Shown here piece by piece: positions 53,558-64,000 of a stretch of DNA of 64,000 nucleotides (positions are counted from its first letter, which is position 1; each line of letters begins with the position of its first letter). Origin of the DNA: Agarophyton chilense (Eukaryota > Rhodophyta > Florideophyceae > Gracilariales > Gracilariaceae); NCBI GenBank assembly GCA_030374765.1, contig JARGXX010000013.1, positions 1,302,001 to 1,366,000 of the forward strand. The letters are read 5' to 3'. Under the pieces are notes generated by a model, which was not told where the DNA came from, ran no database searches, and was given only the letters and a program-made list of their open reading frames with translations. Position numbers and translations under genes: made by a program.

Positions 53558-56317
53558 TCACGAGACAATGCCCAATGCAGCTTGAGCTGCAGCCAGTCTT
53601 GCAATAGGGATGCGATAAGGCGAACAGGAGACACAATCTAGCCCAATTTCGTGGCAGAACTTCACAGATGCGGCATCGCCACCATGTTCCCCACACAAGC
53701 ATAGTTTCAGATCTGGTCGTGTCTTTCTACCGCGCTCCACAGCAATTCGCATCAACTCACCAACGCCTTCAACATCAAGATGCACAAAAGGATCACTCTC
53801 GATTAATCCCCGATTCTCGTAAGTTGGTAGAAAACTCCCAGCATCATCACGCGACAAACCAAACGTCGTTTGGGTTAAATCGTTCGTCCCAAAGCTGAAG
53901 AAGCGAGCTTGTCTAGCAATCTTTCCAGCGCTCAGTGCCGCACGAGGCAGTTCGATCATTGTCCCAACAACATAGTGCACCTCATCCAGTTCACCGGCTA
54001 AAACTTCCCCAGCGATCTGGTCGACGTGCTCCTTGACAGTGCGTAGCTCGGATTCTACAGCGACGAATGGGATCATAATCTCCACTTCGACTTTGACATC
54101 TTCTTCTCTCGCTACAATGGCGGCCGCTTCTAGGATAGCGCGTGTCTGCATCTCATAAACCTCCGGATAAGTTATGCCCAGCCGACAACCACGATGTCCC
54201 AGCATCGGGTTCACTTCACGGACCTTAATCACGCGCTCTCTCACGAGCTCGACACTCACGCCAGCGGCCTCAGCAACCTCGTGCATCTCTGCTTCACCAT
54301 GAGGCAGAAACTCGTGCAGCGGAGGATCGAGCAGTCGGATCGTGACTGGAAGACCATGCATGATGCGAAATATCTCAGCAAAGTCATCACGTTGCATTGG
54401 AAGAACCTTTCTCAGAGCCTTTTTCCTGCCTGCTTCACTATTAGCCAATATCATTTCACGAACTGCAACGATTCTTCCCGCTTCAAAGAACATGTGCTCA
54501 GTGCGACAGAGTCCGATGCCCTCCGCACCAAATTCTAATGCCTTGCGACAATCTTCCGGTGTATCAGCGTTGACAAGCACGCCTAACTTCCGCTTCGAGT
54601 CTGCCCATCCCATTAGTCTTGTGAAATCACCTGAAAGCTCTGGGTCAATGGTGGGCACATACCCAGACATAACCTCTCCGCTTCCCCCATCAAGAGTCAC
54701 CAGATCACCCTCTTTCAGCACCAATCCACGAACACTCATCGTGTTGGCCTTGTAGTCGATACTAATCTCCGAAGCACCCGCTACACATGGTCGACCCATA
54801 CCGCGAGCCACAACAGCAGCATGACTTGTCATGCCGCCCCGTGTTGTCACAATTCCGGCAGCAGCATGCATACCATGAATATCTTCAGGAGAGGTCTCTG
54901 CACGGCACAAGATCGCCTTTTCGCCAGCGTGAGCAAGTCGTTCGGCCTCGTCGGCGCTAAACACGATTTGACCAGAAGCAGCTCCTGGTGAAGCAGGCAA
55001 CCCACGCGCAATGATTTGACGTTCCGCCTTCGGATCCAGAGTTGGATGCAGCAATTGATTTAGGGATCCTGGGTCGACTCTCATGACTGCCTGGTCTTCG
55101 GATATTACTCCTTCTTCAACCATATCACAAGCAATTTTCAAAGCAGCACTCGCAGTGCGTTTCCCGACACGCGTCTGTAGCATGTACAACTTACCACGTT
55201 GGACAGTGAATTCAATGTCCTGCATATCCCCATAATGTTTCTCCAAGTTGTGACGCACAGCGTTCAACTCCTGGAAAACCTCAGGCATGACTTCCTCCAT
55301 AGCAGGGAGCTTAGATCGATGAGCTACCTTCCCAGCAACAGTTAGCTGTTGTGGAGTGCGAATCCCAGCCACAACATCTTCACCTTGAGCATTGACAAGA
55401 TACTCCCCATATAAGGCATTCTCTCCAGTAGCGGGATCACGCGTGAAAGCGACGCCAGTAGCAGAGTCATCGCCCATATTTCCAAATACCATAGCCTGAA
55501 CATTGACAGCGGTGCCCCAGTCATGTGAAATGTTGTTTAGTCGCCTATATGTCATAGCTCGGGTATTTGTCCAAGATTTGAAAACTGCAGCAATGGCATC
55601 CCATAACTGCATACGAGGGTCTTGAGGGAAGTCTCTTCCAGTCTGCTCATGAATCTTTAGCTTGTATTTGCATATAACATCTTGCCAGTCATGAGCCGAT
55701 AATTCAGTATCCAAAGTCAGCCCAAAAAGCTTCTTATGCTGGTCTAGAATATCTTCAAAGTGATGATGATCTACTCCCATAACCACATCTCCAAACATTT
55801 GAATAAAACGGCGATAGCTGTCATAAGCAAAGCGCGGGTCACCTGATTGTGTAGCAAGTCCTCTGACAGTCTGATCATTCAATCCAAGATTAAGCACGGT
55901 ATCCATCATACCAGGCATCGAAGCACGAGCACCAGAGCGCACAGACACCAAGAGCGGACGATGAGCGTTTCCGAAACGAGCGCCCGTGAGTTTCTCCACA
56001 GTGGCGAGAGATTTGGCCACATCGGCCTCCAGTCCATGGGGGTACTGTCCACCTTGTTTACTGAACAAAGTGCATACTTCAGTGGTGATCGTGAAGCCTG
56101 CGGGGACTGGCAGGCCGAGCGCAGACATCTCAGCCAGGCCAGCACCCTTTCCACCCAGTATGACCCTCATCCCCGCGTTTCCCTCTGCCTTGCCATTTCC
56201 GAAAGCGTAAACGTACTTTCCTTGCTTTAACTGTTTGCTTTCATCGTTTGAAAGAGGAATTTTGTTGCGAAGCACATTGGAAAGAGTGGTAGCAGTGTTC
56301 ATGATGATGTTGAACAA
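53558..56317 (-). CDS. ppdK: Pyruvate, phosphate dikinase
   Basis: 919 codons in one exon. The enzyme interconverts pyruvate + ATP + Pi and PEP + AMP + PPi. Domains in order: N-terminal ATP-grasp (~res 35-390; LGGKGAGLAEMSALGLPVPA, VSVRSGARASMPGMMDTVLN, GVAFTRDPATGE, DIEFTVQRGKLYMLQTR); swivelling phosphohistidine domain (~440-545; RGLPASPGAASG, TRGGMTSHAAVVARGMGRP with catalytic His499 and the regulatory Thr497 position); C-terminal PEP/pyruvate barrel (~560-915; GIGLCRTEHMFF, NPMLGHRGCRLGI, GTMIELPRAAL, FFSFGTNDLTQTTFG, LCLCGEHGGD with the acid/base Cys875). Length matches the family. The first ~30 residues do not look like a plastid transit peptide, so the product is probably cytosolic. 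A second Met at residue 6 could be the true start. No lesions. Confidence 0.98.
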   Translation of the reverse strand: MFNIIMNTATTLSNVLRNKIPLSNDESKQLKQGKYVYAFGNGKAEGNAGMRVILGGKGAGLAEMSALGLPVPAGFTITTEVCTLFSKQGGQYPHGLEADVAKSLATVEKLTGARFGNAHRPLLVSVRSGARASMPGMMDTVLNLGLNDQTVRGLATQSGDPRFAYDSYRRFIQMFGDVVMGVDHHHFEDILDQHKKLFGLTLDTELSAHDWQDVICKYKLKIHEQTGRDFPQDPRMQLWDAIAAVFKSWTNTRAMTYRRLNNISHDWGTAVNVQAMVFGNMGDDSATGVAFTRDPATGENALYGEYLVNAQGEDVVAGIRTPQQLTVAGKVAHRSKLPAMEEVMPEVFQELNAVRHNLEKHYGDMQDIEFTVQRGKLYMLQTRVGKRTASAALKIACDMVEEGVISEDQAVMRVDPGSLNQLLHPTLDPKAERQIIARGLPASPGAASGQIVFSADEAERLAHAGEKAILCRAETSPEDIHGMHAAAGIVTTRGGMTSHAAVVARGMGRPCVAGASEISIDYKANTMSVRGLVLKEGDLVTLDGGSGEVMSGYVPTIDPELSGDFTRLMGWADSKRKLGVLVNADTPEDCRKALEFGAEGIGLCRTEHMFFEAGRIVAVREMILANSEAGRKKALRKVLPMQRDDFAEIFRIMHGLPVTIRLLDPPLHEFLPHGEAEMHEVAEAAGVSVELVRERVIKVREVNPMLGHRGCRLGITYPEVYEMQTRAILEAAAIVAREEDVKVEVEIMIPFVAVESELRTVKEHVDQIAGEVLAGELDEVHYVVGTMIELPRAALSAGKIARQARFFSFGTNDLTQTTFGLSRDDAGSFLPTYENRGLIESDPFVHLDVEGVGELMRIAVERGRKTRPDLKLCLCGEHGGDAASVKFCHEIGLDCVSCSPYRIPIARLAAAQAALGIVS

Positions 56318-56428
56318 ATGGTAAAAGGATAAAGAAGAGAAATAGCAATAGAAGGATGTGAGAATGAGGCTGGGTGGCGGGGCTCCCGGAACCAGAAAAT
56401 TTGCCGAAGAGCTGATGATGGGACCGAC

Positions 56429-56436
56429 CTTTTATA
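56429..56436 (-). promoter_or_regulatory. TATA box of PPDK
   Basis: The minus strand reads TATAAAAG, 112 bp upstream of the PPDK ATG. Sequence and distance suit a core promoter with a short 5' leader. Confidence 0.6.
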
Positions 56437-57706
56437 GGAAGACTGGCGGATTCTAGTTCGTGTTCGGAAAACATTTCGTGGTGGAAGAAATAAGTTACTC
56501 GAAGTGGAGGCGGAGATTGAGATCGAGTAGCGGGCGATTGGCACGTCAGGAAATGGAGCATCATGAGTTGCAGGCCATAGCATGGATGTTGCACATTAGC
56601 ATGCAAAGGAACGAAAGCGAGTATAGACGACGTTTTAGGAAGGGATACCAGCGGCAGAAAACGCTGTCGACGTGTATCTTGGGATATACGGTGTCTGGGG
56701 CTCATTCCGGGAGTGGAAGAGCACCGACAATGTAAACGCTGGAAAGGTAATGTGCTGGGTGAAAAACGGTCAGCGATGCGGTGGCGCGGAAGAAGGCCAC
56801 ATTCCGCACGAATGCTTCCTACAAAGACGAGCGCTGTCCTGGGCATGCGTAAACCGCAAGTTCGTTGCAAGGATTATCCGAACACCTCGTCACGAGATTT
56901 CTGCACCATCAACCATGATGGGAGTGACAGCACGACTGCCGGCGGTCAATTGCAAGCTCTCGCGTATTTGCCGAACGAAACCCAAGCGCAATGGGTGGCC
57001 TCCGAATAGGGGCATGTCCTCCACTTGCACAGATGATGCATCATCGCCACACACCCCATGCATCCTGCATTACAGTATGTATCTAAAAAATGTTCGAAAC
57101 CTCTTCTGAATATTTCACACGTTTTTTTAGCGTTTACAAAGTGGAGATAGATGTTCATTAATTGGCGCTCGACCCCGCTCGGCTAGAGACATTGACAGAG
57201 GGAGTCTTGCAGGCGCAATGGGCAGCTATCGGTACTACAGAAAACATGACACCCCGAAAACAAAAAACAAATCATAGAAAAAGGTTTCAAAAACATATCC
57301 TACGTGTGAACACAGTAACTCAGATTCATGAAAGAGAAAGTTTATTGAGAAGGAAGACACTAGGTCCCTTAAGTCACCGGTGCCGCCGGTAGCGTTCGCC
57401 TCTTTGTATCGTGGGCTATGTGGACGCAAGCGTTGTGAAAATAGAAGGACATTGACGGTGAAGCTGGAGAGGCAGAACAGTTTTTTGATGATAAAAGGTT
57501 ACCTATTTGACACCACTGCTCCTCAATTCTGTAATTCTCTGCGAGCTATTTCGTTTCCAGAATTCAGAGTTTGTTATGCACGTGGGTGAATTTGTTGCAT
57601 TGCGTAGAATTGGTTAGTTTTCCCGCCACTTTCTGGACAGAAGAGATGTGTTTCATGGTGATTGTGTTGTGTTTGGTATGGTGTTGTAAGAAAAGGTGAC
57701 GCACGT
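56437..57706. other. Upstream region of PPDK, no gene recognised
   Basis: About 1.27 kb. Overlapping short frames on both strands (e.g. 56241-56870 minus, 56672-57109 plus) show no family motif and partly cover the PPDK promoter. Confidence 0.45.
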
Positions 57707-60700
57707 CTATAAGCTTTCTGCGCTTTGAATGCCAAATGTTTTTAGAAACTGGGATGGCCGGTTAGTTATATGTGTAGCATAGTGGTGGCTTGTCAGCGTG
57801 TAGACGAAAAAACCTAAGCATTTTTCGAAGGAATGGAGTTCTTTGGACCGCGATAGTGGCTGCAACGTATTCTGCGTCGACTGTAAAAAGACGAGGATGG
57901 ACTGCTGTGAAGAAGACCATACCACGAAAGTGTTATTGGAAGTGATGATAGTCCCAGTAATTGAATTGCGTGTAGTTTCATCAGAGGCAAAGTCTGAGTC
58001 TGTGTAGATGACCTTGTTCAGAATAGTACAGGTATTTGTTACAAAACCATAAAAAATTTCATGTTCCTGTGTGCTCATGAGGTACCGCAGTAGTTCTTTT
58101 CCCAGTCATAGGTACAGAAAAGTAGTATTGTTCAAGGTACGGGCTACTTTGCCGACTCAAAAGCCGATGTCCAGGCGGGCGCAGTCAGCGATCAATCTCA
58201 AAACACCGATTAGTTGGCGGTAGACGGCGTTATATTCGGGGGTTAATGTGTCGGATTTTTACGGGGCTTGAAATGATTGCTTGGGGGCATGGGGGGTGAT
58301 CAGAGGTTTATATTCTTCCATTGTGGTGATCGATGAGGCGTTTCGTATATAGGTTGGCTGATTCACGAGAATTCCATGTTGACCGTATTGTATTTTCCAC
58401 CAAAGCTAGAGCGTGGGTTTTTCGATGCGGCGAATTTCATATTGAGATTGTAGTTGGAGGTACAGCCTGTCTACTAGATTTTTTTGAGTAGGAGCTACGA
58501 AAACATCGTCACTTTTCAGTCAAACAATGGTGCATGAAGTAAGATCTTGCCTTGACATAAACAGGAAATGGTCGTCTTGTGATTGTTGGTATCCAAGGGC
58601 CAGAAGGCAAGCAACAGCTCCTTCAAGATAGAAGTAAAACCCAGATGGATTTCTACAGAGGTTGCGGAGTAGTTTTCCCCCGGGGGTGTTGTGTTTGAAA
58701 GTTTTGTCAAATAACGGGTGTTGCCGTGCGCGAACTGGCTGTTCGAACCGTGTTTTTTATGAGAGGAAGCTGTGGTGACGTCGAAATGTTCTAAGTGAAG
58801 GAAGTAATTGGCAGCCAGTGCAATGAACAGTCGTACAGTCTCCTTCTGCGCTAAGTGCGCCGACGTGTGTTCGGGGTAGTAACCATCAAAAGGTCGCATT
58901 CGGTCGCCGCGAAGTGCTAAGCGAACGTTGCGTTCGCAAATGGAGCCTGAGTTGTCCCTCTTGTAGCGATATTTTAATGGTGAGTGGGATGAGATGATTA
59001 GAAAGTTGCGACGGTCCCAGCCACTTGGCGACCTCAAGTGCTTCGAGATTATCGATTTCGGCACTGTCGGCTTCAGCCCAGTGCGAACAGTCTGGGTACT
59101 TATGGGCTTGTGGTCAGGATTTGGGCGCCAGTGCGTTGTTCTCGAAAATTGTGGGTGTCGGGTGCGGTTTAAAACAGTTGAATACCATGCTGTTGGTCTT
59201 AACTGGGTCGGTAGAGGTGTTATATGGCTTTAAGTCAAGGGCACGTAGTTGTTTCCGTTTTCTAGATTCTGTGTCTTCTACCATGATGTGAAAATCGTTA
59301 ATTCCGTACAGATATCTCACTATACACCCATGGGAGTCCAGTTTCTTCATTGTAGTTTTGTCTGCGATGATGAGTGCGAGGCCGAGTTGGCCAAGGGCGA
59401 CCAATTATGGGAATGTGGGGGCCTGTTGATCCGAAACTGTAAACGGGATCTTTCGCGTTGAAGAGGGCACCGTTCTTTTGTGTTTGAATACTACGTCTCG
59501 AAGAGCGTCTTACCAGAACTCATCGGGGGAGTCCAGCGTGGTTGAGGTTTGCGCGCATAGCGCGGGTTATTGTGCCTATTACGTTTTCGGCGAGAGAATT
59601 CTCCTGGGGGCTGTGTGGGGTTGAAAGTCGAGGAATGGTGTCGTATAATGAAAGCAATCTTCGGGCAGCATAGAATACAAACTCCCCGGCGTTATCATAT
59701 GTGAATATGAGAGGCGAGATCCGAGCTTGTTTTTCATTAATGCCATCTCGTCGGTGATGTGGCGTAGCAACTGTGTTTTGCTCTCCATGCAAATGACGAT
59801 AAGGAATTTTGATCATGTTTCCAGAAAGAAGGCAAAGTATTTCTTTCCGTGGTGCGATTTGGAGGGCATTGGGCCGCATACATCAGAAAAGAGCGACTTT
59901 CAAACGACGCCCGCTTGTACAGACGTGGCCGGCTTTTTCCGTGAGCACAAGCAGAGTAAGATGGGGGGAGGGGGGGGGGGGGGGTGTGGGTTGTTCTTCA
60001 GTGTAGGATGGAGCTGGAGGAGGTTGTGATTTGCCATTGTTTGTAAGGTACGCAAAGATACGTGGTTCTACTTTAGGTGCCATTCGTGGAACGCTTTGGC
60101 AATCGAGTCTTTAGGGTTTGCGGCCTCCTTCATGCTAGGGTTTAGTGTCTTGTTTGTCACTCGGGGCATTACTGGCTGGGAGTGTTTTCGTTGGTTCGTG
60201 GCCGGTTTCCGCCGAATTTGCGCAGTGTTTAGAGGAGAATGTGTAGGTTGAATCAACAGCGGGTTGGTCTCGGTAGTTTGATTGAAGGTACGGATGCTGC
60301 AAGAGGTTGCATGGAATACGTCGTTTACATTAACGTTTATCGTGTATCCATCTGCAGACTACGTTGCTTTACCGATGATGCTCATTCTCAGTTTAGTCGG
60401 TCGTGTGTATGCTTTGTTGGGGGAAAATATGACGAGGTCAAACTTCTGAGCAATATTGTGTACTAAAAGCAGCGTGTTGCGCATCTGCTCGGATACTAGA
60501 GACTGCAACCTAAGGGTGTGGCCGCAATCAGTTACTATTTTCAGGGTGCCCTTCATCTTGATTCGGATAGAAGATGCGTTTGCGGTGATGGTGCACGTAG
60601 GATGTTTTGGTGGCTGACAGTCTGGAAGTCGGATGTTTGTATGTGACGGGCGAGCTCTAGAGTCGAGAATGTACTTACTGTCGGAATCACTCTCTCAAGG

Positions 60701-60920
60701 ATTATGCGCTTCGTGCATGGCTTGTATCGCCTGTGCGATCTGGGCGTGGATTTCGTCATTGGATGGATTGTCGTGGTCTTGCTGTTGTGCAATTGCACTG
60801 TTACCTGACGCTTTGCGGGATTGGATTTTTCGGTTATCGCGAGCACGTGCAGGCGATGCTGAGTCAGCACCAGTACTGCGTTTATCTTCGTACGAACCCT
60901 GCGAGGCCATACGCTCATCG
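57707..60920 (-). pseudogene. Copia2: decayed Ty1/copia gag-pol
   Basis: Minus-strand blocks occur in copia order with many frameshifts. First is a gag tail (60910-60695), then a protease-like LDSRARPSHTNIR (~60650). The pre-integrase segment AFHEWHLK...NHVSLRTLQTM lies at ~60080-60020. Integrase has SDVCGPM (~59880), FTYDNAGEFVFYAARRLLS and STPHSPQENSLAENVIGTIT (59760-59560). A post-integrase CIVRYLYGINDFHIMVED follows (~59320). RT start ADSAEIDNLEALEVAKW (~59060) is followed by SGSICERNVRLALRGDR and FIALAANYFLHLEHFDVTTA (58960-58770). RNase H shows VIYTDSDFASDETTRNSITG and FVVWSSSQQSI (58010-57900). LTRs were not found. A different family from Copia1, and much older. Confidence 0.78.
59970..59984 (+). 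repeat. Run of 15 G
   Basis: An uninterrupted G15 follows GGGGGGA, within the decayed Copia2 element. It could form quadruplexes and is prone to length errors in sequencing. Confidence 0.85.
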
Positions 60921-61388
60921 ATATTGCGCAGATAACCGTTCTTTCTGTTCAGCGCGTTGAGTAGTTTGCACAGGTTTGCTTTGTAGATTGTAGTGGGGGC
61001 GTTGTTACCTGGGTGTAGTTCTTCGACTGTCAGCGGTGAAGATGGTTGTTTGCCCCTCTCCCACCGCTACTATTAGAGTAGAATCGTAAATGCCCTGAAA
61101 TGCCGAAAAAAGGCGCACAGCGAGAAGTGACATCGCGTCCTCGCCACAAGAATCGGATAAACCGAACGTGGAGTTGCATGAACTGGCCATACCGGAAAGA
61201 TCACAACAATCCAGAAGACTGGCTCTGAGACACCCAGAAGTGGGCAGACCTGATGAACGCCGTAACGCGACACCAGACGCTTCACGGGAGCGTTTGAACA
61301 TTGAGGATGCTCATTCAACTGTACAAGACATACGTACGGCAGAACCTGATCACAGGAGCACTGGCCTCACTGCTGCTCAATGGATGAG
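60921..61388. other. Stretch between Copia2 and Gypsy4 relic
   Basis: No firm gene. A plus-strand frame (61168-61392) ends just where the chromodomain frame starts, with TGLTAAQW resembling the linker before gypsy chromodomains. It may be the decayed end of an integrase. Confidence 0.35.
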
Positions 61389-61622
61389 GTGAATTCGTTA
61401 TCGAAAGAATTATAGGCAATGGATGGCGTGCTAGGGATAAAAGTCTACTATTTAGAGTACAATGGTATAGGTATCAACCCGAAGAAGATACCTGGGAGCC
61501 CCTACATCACTTACAAATATCTCATTTGATTTCGTATTGTAGACAAGCAAAAGTGGATATCGCCAGTAATATTGATGATGCTCTCGTCGGTTCAATGGTC
61601 TTTAAAACGCCTGATATAATGT
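61389..61622 (+). pseudogene. Gypsy4 relic: chromodomain
   Basis: An open frame without ATG reads GEFVIERIIGNGWRARDKSL, FRVQWYRYQPEEDTWEPLHH and LISYCRQAKVDIASNIDDAL, then TGA. This is a complete chromodomain with its aromatic cage positions (Y/W/W pattern in VQWYRY and EEDTWEP). It is the best preserved chromodomain in the window and the only pol part left of this copy. Confidence 0.8.
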
Positions 61623-61795
61623 GATCACTACGGAGACAAGAAGTAACATGAAGCATCATGAAAATAAAGAAAGAAAAGGAGAACCAAGGAGTAAAATAGA
61701 AAGAAGAGGACAAAGTATCTGAAAGAAGAAGTGAAAGAGTTTATTTCACAGTTATACCGCTAGACGGTCTATAAGAGTACGACTGAGCTCCGATC

Positions 61796-62280
61796 TCACG
61801 GGTTCGGAGCAGCAGGGTGGTCGCCCATAGAGAAGCGCCAGAGTCTCAGCATCAGCCGACTATCGCCTTGAATGAAGTCGTGAGGAAATCCAGTGTCTTC
61901 GATGAACCGCCTCAGATTGTCTTGTCGAGTTATGCATTGTGCGCCGACACTAGCGTCTGTTTGGGTTCTTACGCATAAATCTGCATCTCAAATGTCGCTA
62001 TCGGCTCATTATCATCCTTCTACGTTTCAGCAGGATCTATCCGCTTAATTCAGTCATTTTCTGTTGGAACGGTGATTTTGGGGACCGCTTCTTCGGACTC
62101 ATCATCGTAATTGATGTTTTGGAGCTCGTTCTCGCGTGCCTCATCAAAAAGAGTTATAAACTGAACTTGATAGATAGTTAGCAGCTTGGGAGGCATTGCT
62201 CTCCAGGTTTCCCTTAAGATCTTGGCTTTATCGCCGTCGATGTGTTATTTAGTCCATGTAGCATACCATACGAAATCGCC
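61796..62280 (-). pseudogene. Gypsy4 relic: decayed antisense reading frame
   Basis: The minus strand between chromodomain and LTR reads DFVWYATWTK, a stop, then HIDGDKAKILRETWRAMPPK and LTIYQVQFITLFDEARENEL up to KITVPTEND. After further stops and one frameshift comes RRFIEDTGFPHDFIQGD to MGDHPAAPNP. The composition looks like real protein. The position and orientation equal those of the antisense frames of Gypsy1 and Gypsy2, and RETWxA recurs in Gypsy1. Confidence 0.5.
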
Positions 62281-62353
62281 ACAAGGCGCAGTCCTTCCAG
62301 AGAAATGATGACGACGAGGTCAAACTCTTGTCTTCGCTAAATAGGGAACAAAT

Positions 62354-62799
62354 TGTGAAGGAGCTACGATAAAGGTTGAGCTCTGTAAGCCGCCGGGGTC
62401 TGAGGTATCTTACAGACGCCACGTGGACTGGCCAACTTCAGGTGGACTCATGTATATGATTACTTCATTTTAACTAGTGTAATAGATTAGCATTGCAGTG
62501 CCAGGGAGATCCCAGCGCCTCGCCATTGTTATTTACTCGGCTCGAGTAACGATTCTCCCCTAGAGTAAAGTAGGCACCGTTAAGATACTAAATTACCCCC
62601 TTTGGTACATTTGTTCCACCAATCGGTCTTCAAGCCATCGTTTCCGAAGCTTTGACCTGTAAGACTACGCAGTAAACGCCAGCCCATTGCACAAAGTACT
62701 TTGGGAGTGCCACCGTCCAGGATACGAACCTCAGGACCCGCTCTACCACGCTACCTCAGTTTGGGATCCGTACGCTGACCCAAAAGTCATTTTGTAGTA
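62354..62799 (+). repeat. Gypsy1-family LTR (3' LTR of the Gypsy4 relic)
   Basis: It starts TGTGAAGGAGC and matches the LTRs at 12893 and 21712 along ~446 bp. It stands 3' of the chromodomain relic in the same orientation, as expected of a 5'-truncated copy. Confidence 0.85.
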
Positions 62800-62931
62800 T
62801 TCTACTATGTCGGGGAATCCGATAGAATGATTTTCGCAAAGTCGCGGTTGGAACTCATAAGTGAGTGATGTCATCGAACTTGTGATGTGAAACGGCACAC
62901 CGCGTAAGATGCCAGGAGGCAGGGTACAGTG

Positions 62932-63297
62932 TTGGGAAACGTGGTATCACGAGTGGATTGGCTTGCAACGGCGCGTGTAGTGGCGATCCACGTGGCTGGT
63001 TTTATTACCCTTTGCAGATGTATGTCCATTAGGGACCGTACCCATACAGTGGTTTGGCTAAGTGGCTGACCACTGGGTATTATTTACGTATTATTGGGGC
63101 ACTCACCCTGGCACACAGTATATAGTGTACCAGAGGTGAGCGCCGACTCCAAGTAAAGGAGACAACATGGGCATCATGACTATTCTGTTGCTCGCTTAGG
63201 ATTCCTTAACCGGAGATCCGGACGAGCTATAATAGATACTCAGCCCCCAACAACTTCACGAGCCGTCTCGTACCTACGTTCCATCAACGTTTTACAG
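62932..63297 (+). repeat. Possible solo LTR, weak case
   Basis: It begins TGTTGGGAAACG and ends near TTCCATCAACGTTTTACA. Inside are CAGTATATAG (~63117) and a GC-rich leader-like part, as in copia LTRs. TACAG occurs at both borders but not in exact register. There is no second copy in the window. Confidence 0.25.
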
Positions 63298-64000
63298 TTG
63301 CACTGTTCACCCTCGCTGGCGAATAGTGGCCTTACACCCCACTTCCAGCTCACTGGTGTTGTAGCTCTACCACCCCTTTTCCTTCGCCGCAAGCGACCCA
63401 TCGGCAGTTCAAACGCTGTCGCAGGTGTCTGCTCTCTCCGTTAGAGCGGATACTACACATTTATTTACACAAATATCCAGTCAATCTGGTCCAGGAAACT
63501 CACCAGATATTGAAATTCTTCGTGATTTGCATGTGATCTCGATTCTAGGGATCGATCGAGCTGTCATGCACGTTTTCAAGTCATTGAGCTCATGTACCGC
63601 AGACGACAGGTGTCATAAACACAAAAAAGGACCACCATGCTCATCTTCGCAATGAATTCACTGTAATAAACTACCAAATAACCGAAAAACGGATCATTTG
63701 TAAGGTGACGAAGTAGGTAAGCACTGGAATGTGTTTTACAGAACAACCACGAGGACTCTCGATTTCTTGCCAGGAACATAAAGTGAGAAGGTAGTGCCCG
63801 ATGCGTGAGCTCTACAAAAATCGGTCAATCTCCAGCATTTTGCAAGGGAAAAAGTATATTCAATCGTGATCGACTACGCCTCTCCCATCGAGGTAGTTCT
63901 CAATAGAGATTATCGCGCTTGCGGAGATATGGAAACTCCGCTCGTACTTGAGAACTTTCCAAACAGAGATCAATGTTGGGTGCTCCACGTACGCCGCGCC
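63298..64000. other. Window end, nothing recognised
   Basis: About 700 bp with short frames only. A 76-codon plus frame (63425-63655) has no motif. Confidence 0.45.

Noticed and set aside
53558-56317. Plastid targeting of PPDK
   Set aside because: The N-terminus before the ATP-grasp domain is only ~33 residues, lacks a clear transit-peptide composition and includes acidic residues.
56241-56870. 209-codon minus-strand frame upstream of PPDK
   Set aside because: It overlaps the PPDK start and its TATA box in another frame and has low-complexity content.
1-64000. CRISPR arrays, rRNA genes, bacterial operons
   Set aside because: No regularly spaced short repeats, no rRNA motifs, and the gene structure is eukaryotic.

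Overview
The window looks like nuclear DNA of a eukaryotic alga, most likely a red macroalga. Host genes are sparse and read as single uninterrupted exons (a 919-codon pyruvate phosphate dikinase, a 447-codon secreted sugar dehydrogenase). TATA-box promoters can be seen. Most of the sequence is transposable elements nested in one another: Ty1/copia, Ty3/gypsy chromoviruses, piggyBac-like, Harbinger-like and Plavaka/CACTA-like. The organism is inferred from architecture and gene content; no marker gene proves it.

Layout. 1-1342 (-): secreted glucose/sorbosone dehydrogenase, cut by the window edge. 3167-10201 (+): haloalkane-dehalogenase-like gene split by a TG...CA element (3473-9467, duplicated GATAT), which itself holds a copia element (3639-8591, duplicated CAAAC). 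10379-22380: piggyBac-like DNA transposon split by Gypsy1 (12893-22156), which contains an inverted solo LTR. 22385-23210: a second transposon with the same palindrome-bearing ends. 23680-24790: Harbinger-like transposase relic. 25660-33170: Plavaka/CACTA-like transposon with degenerate repeat arrays, a transposase (+) and a convergent accessory gene (-). 34190-34420: AGC kinase relic. 35426-36084 (-): coiled-coil gene broken by a 26-bp tandem duplication. 36080-42493: 5'-truncated Gypsy2 carrying a long antisense reading frame. 43776-49814: Gypsy3 with a perfect GGGAT duplication and a nested 910-bp solo LTR. 50515-56317: the only clearly intact host cluster, with a LURP-one-related protein, a SIMPL-domain protein and, convergent to the latter, PPDK. 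57707-60920 (-): decayed copia. 61389-62799: relic of a Gypsy1-type element with a clean chromodomain, a decayed antisense frame and an LTR.

Target duplications and nesting give a relative order of insertions. The piggyBac-like element landed before Gypsy1. The outer TG...CA element landed in the dehalogenase before the copia element. Gypsy3 landed before the 910-bp LTR element. Host genes in the 50.5-56.3 kb block are not obviously co-regulated; SIMPL and PPDK simply end tail-to-tail 238 bp apart.

The most unusual signal is a reading frame antisense to pol, lying between the chromodomain and the 3' LTR. In Gypsy2 it spans about 747 codons with one stop. Shorter decayed frames occupy the same place and orientation in Gypsy1 and in the 61-62 kb relic. 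Other points of interest are a Tudor-like module in the copia integrase region, copia LTR ends that are TACGTA...TACTTA instead of TG...CA, and piggyBac-like termini built around the palindrome GGCCTCATATGAGGCC.
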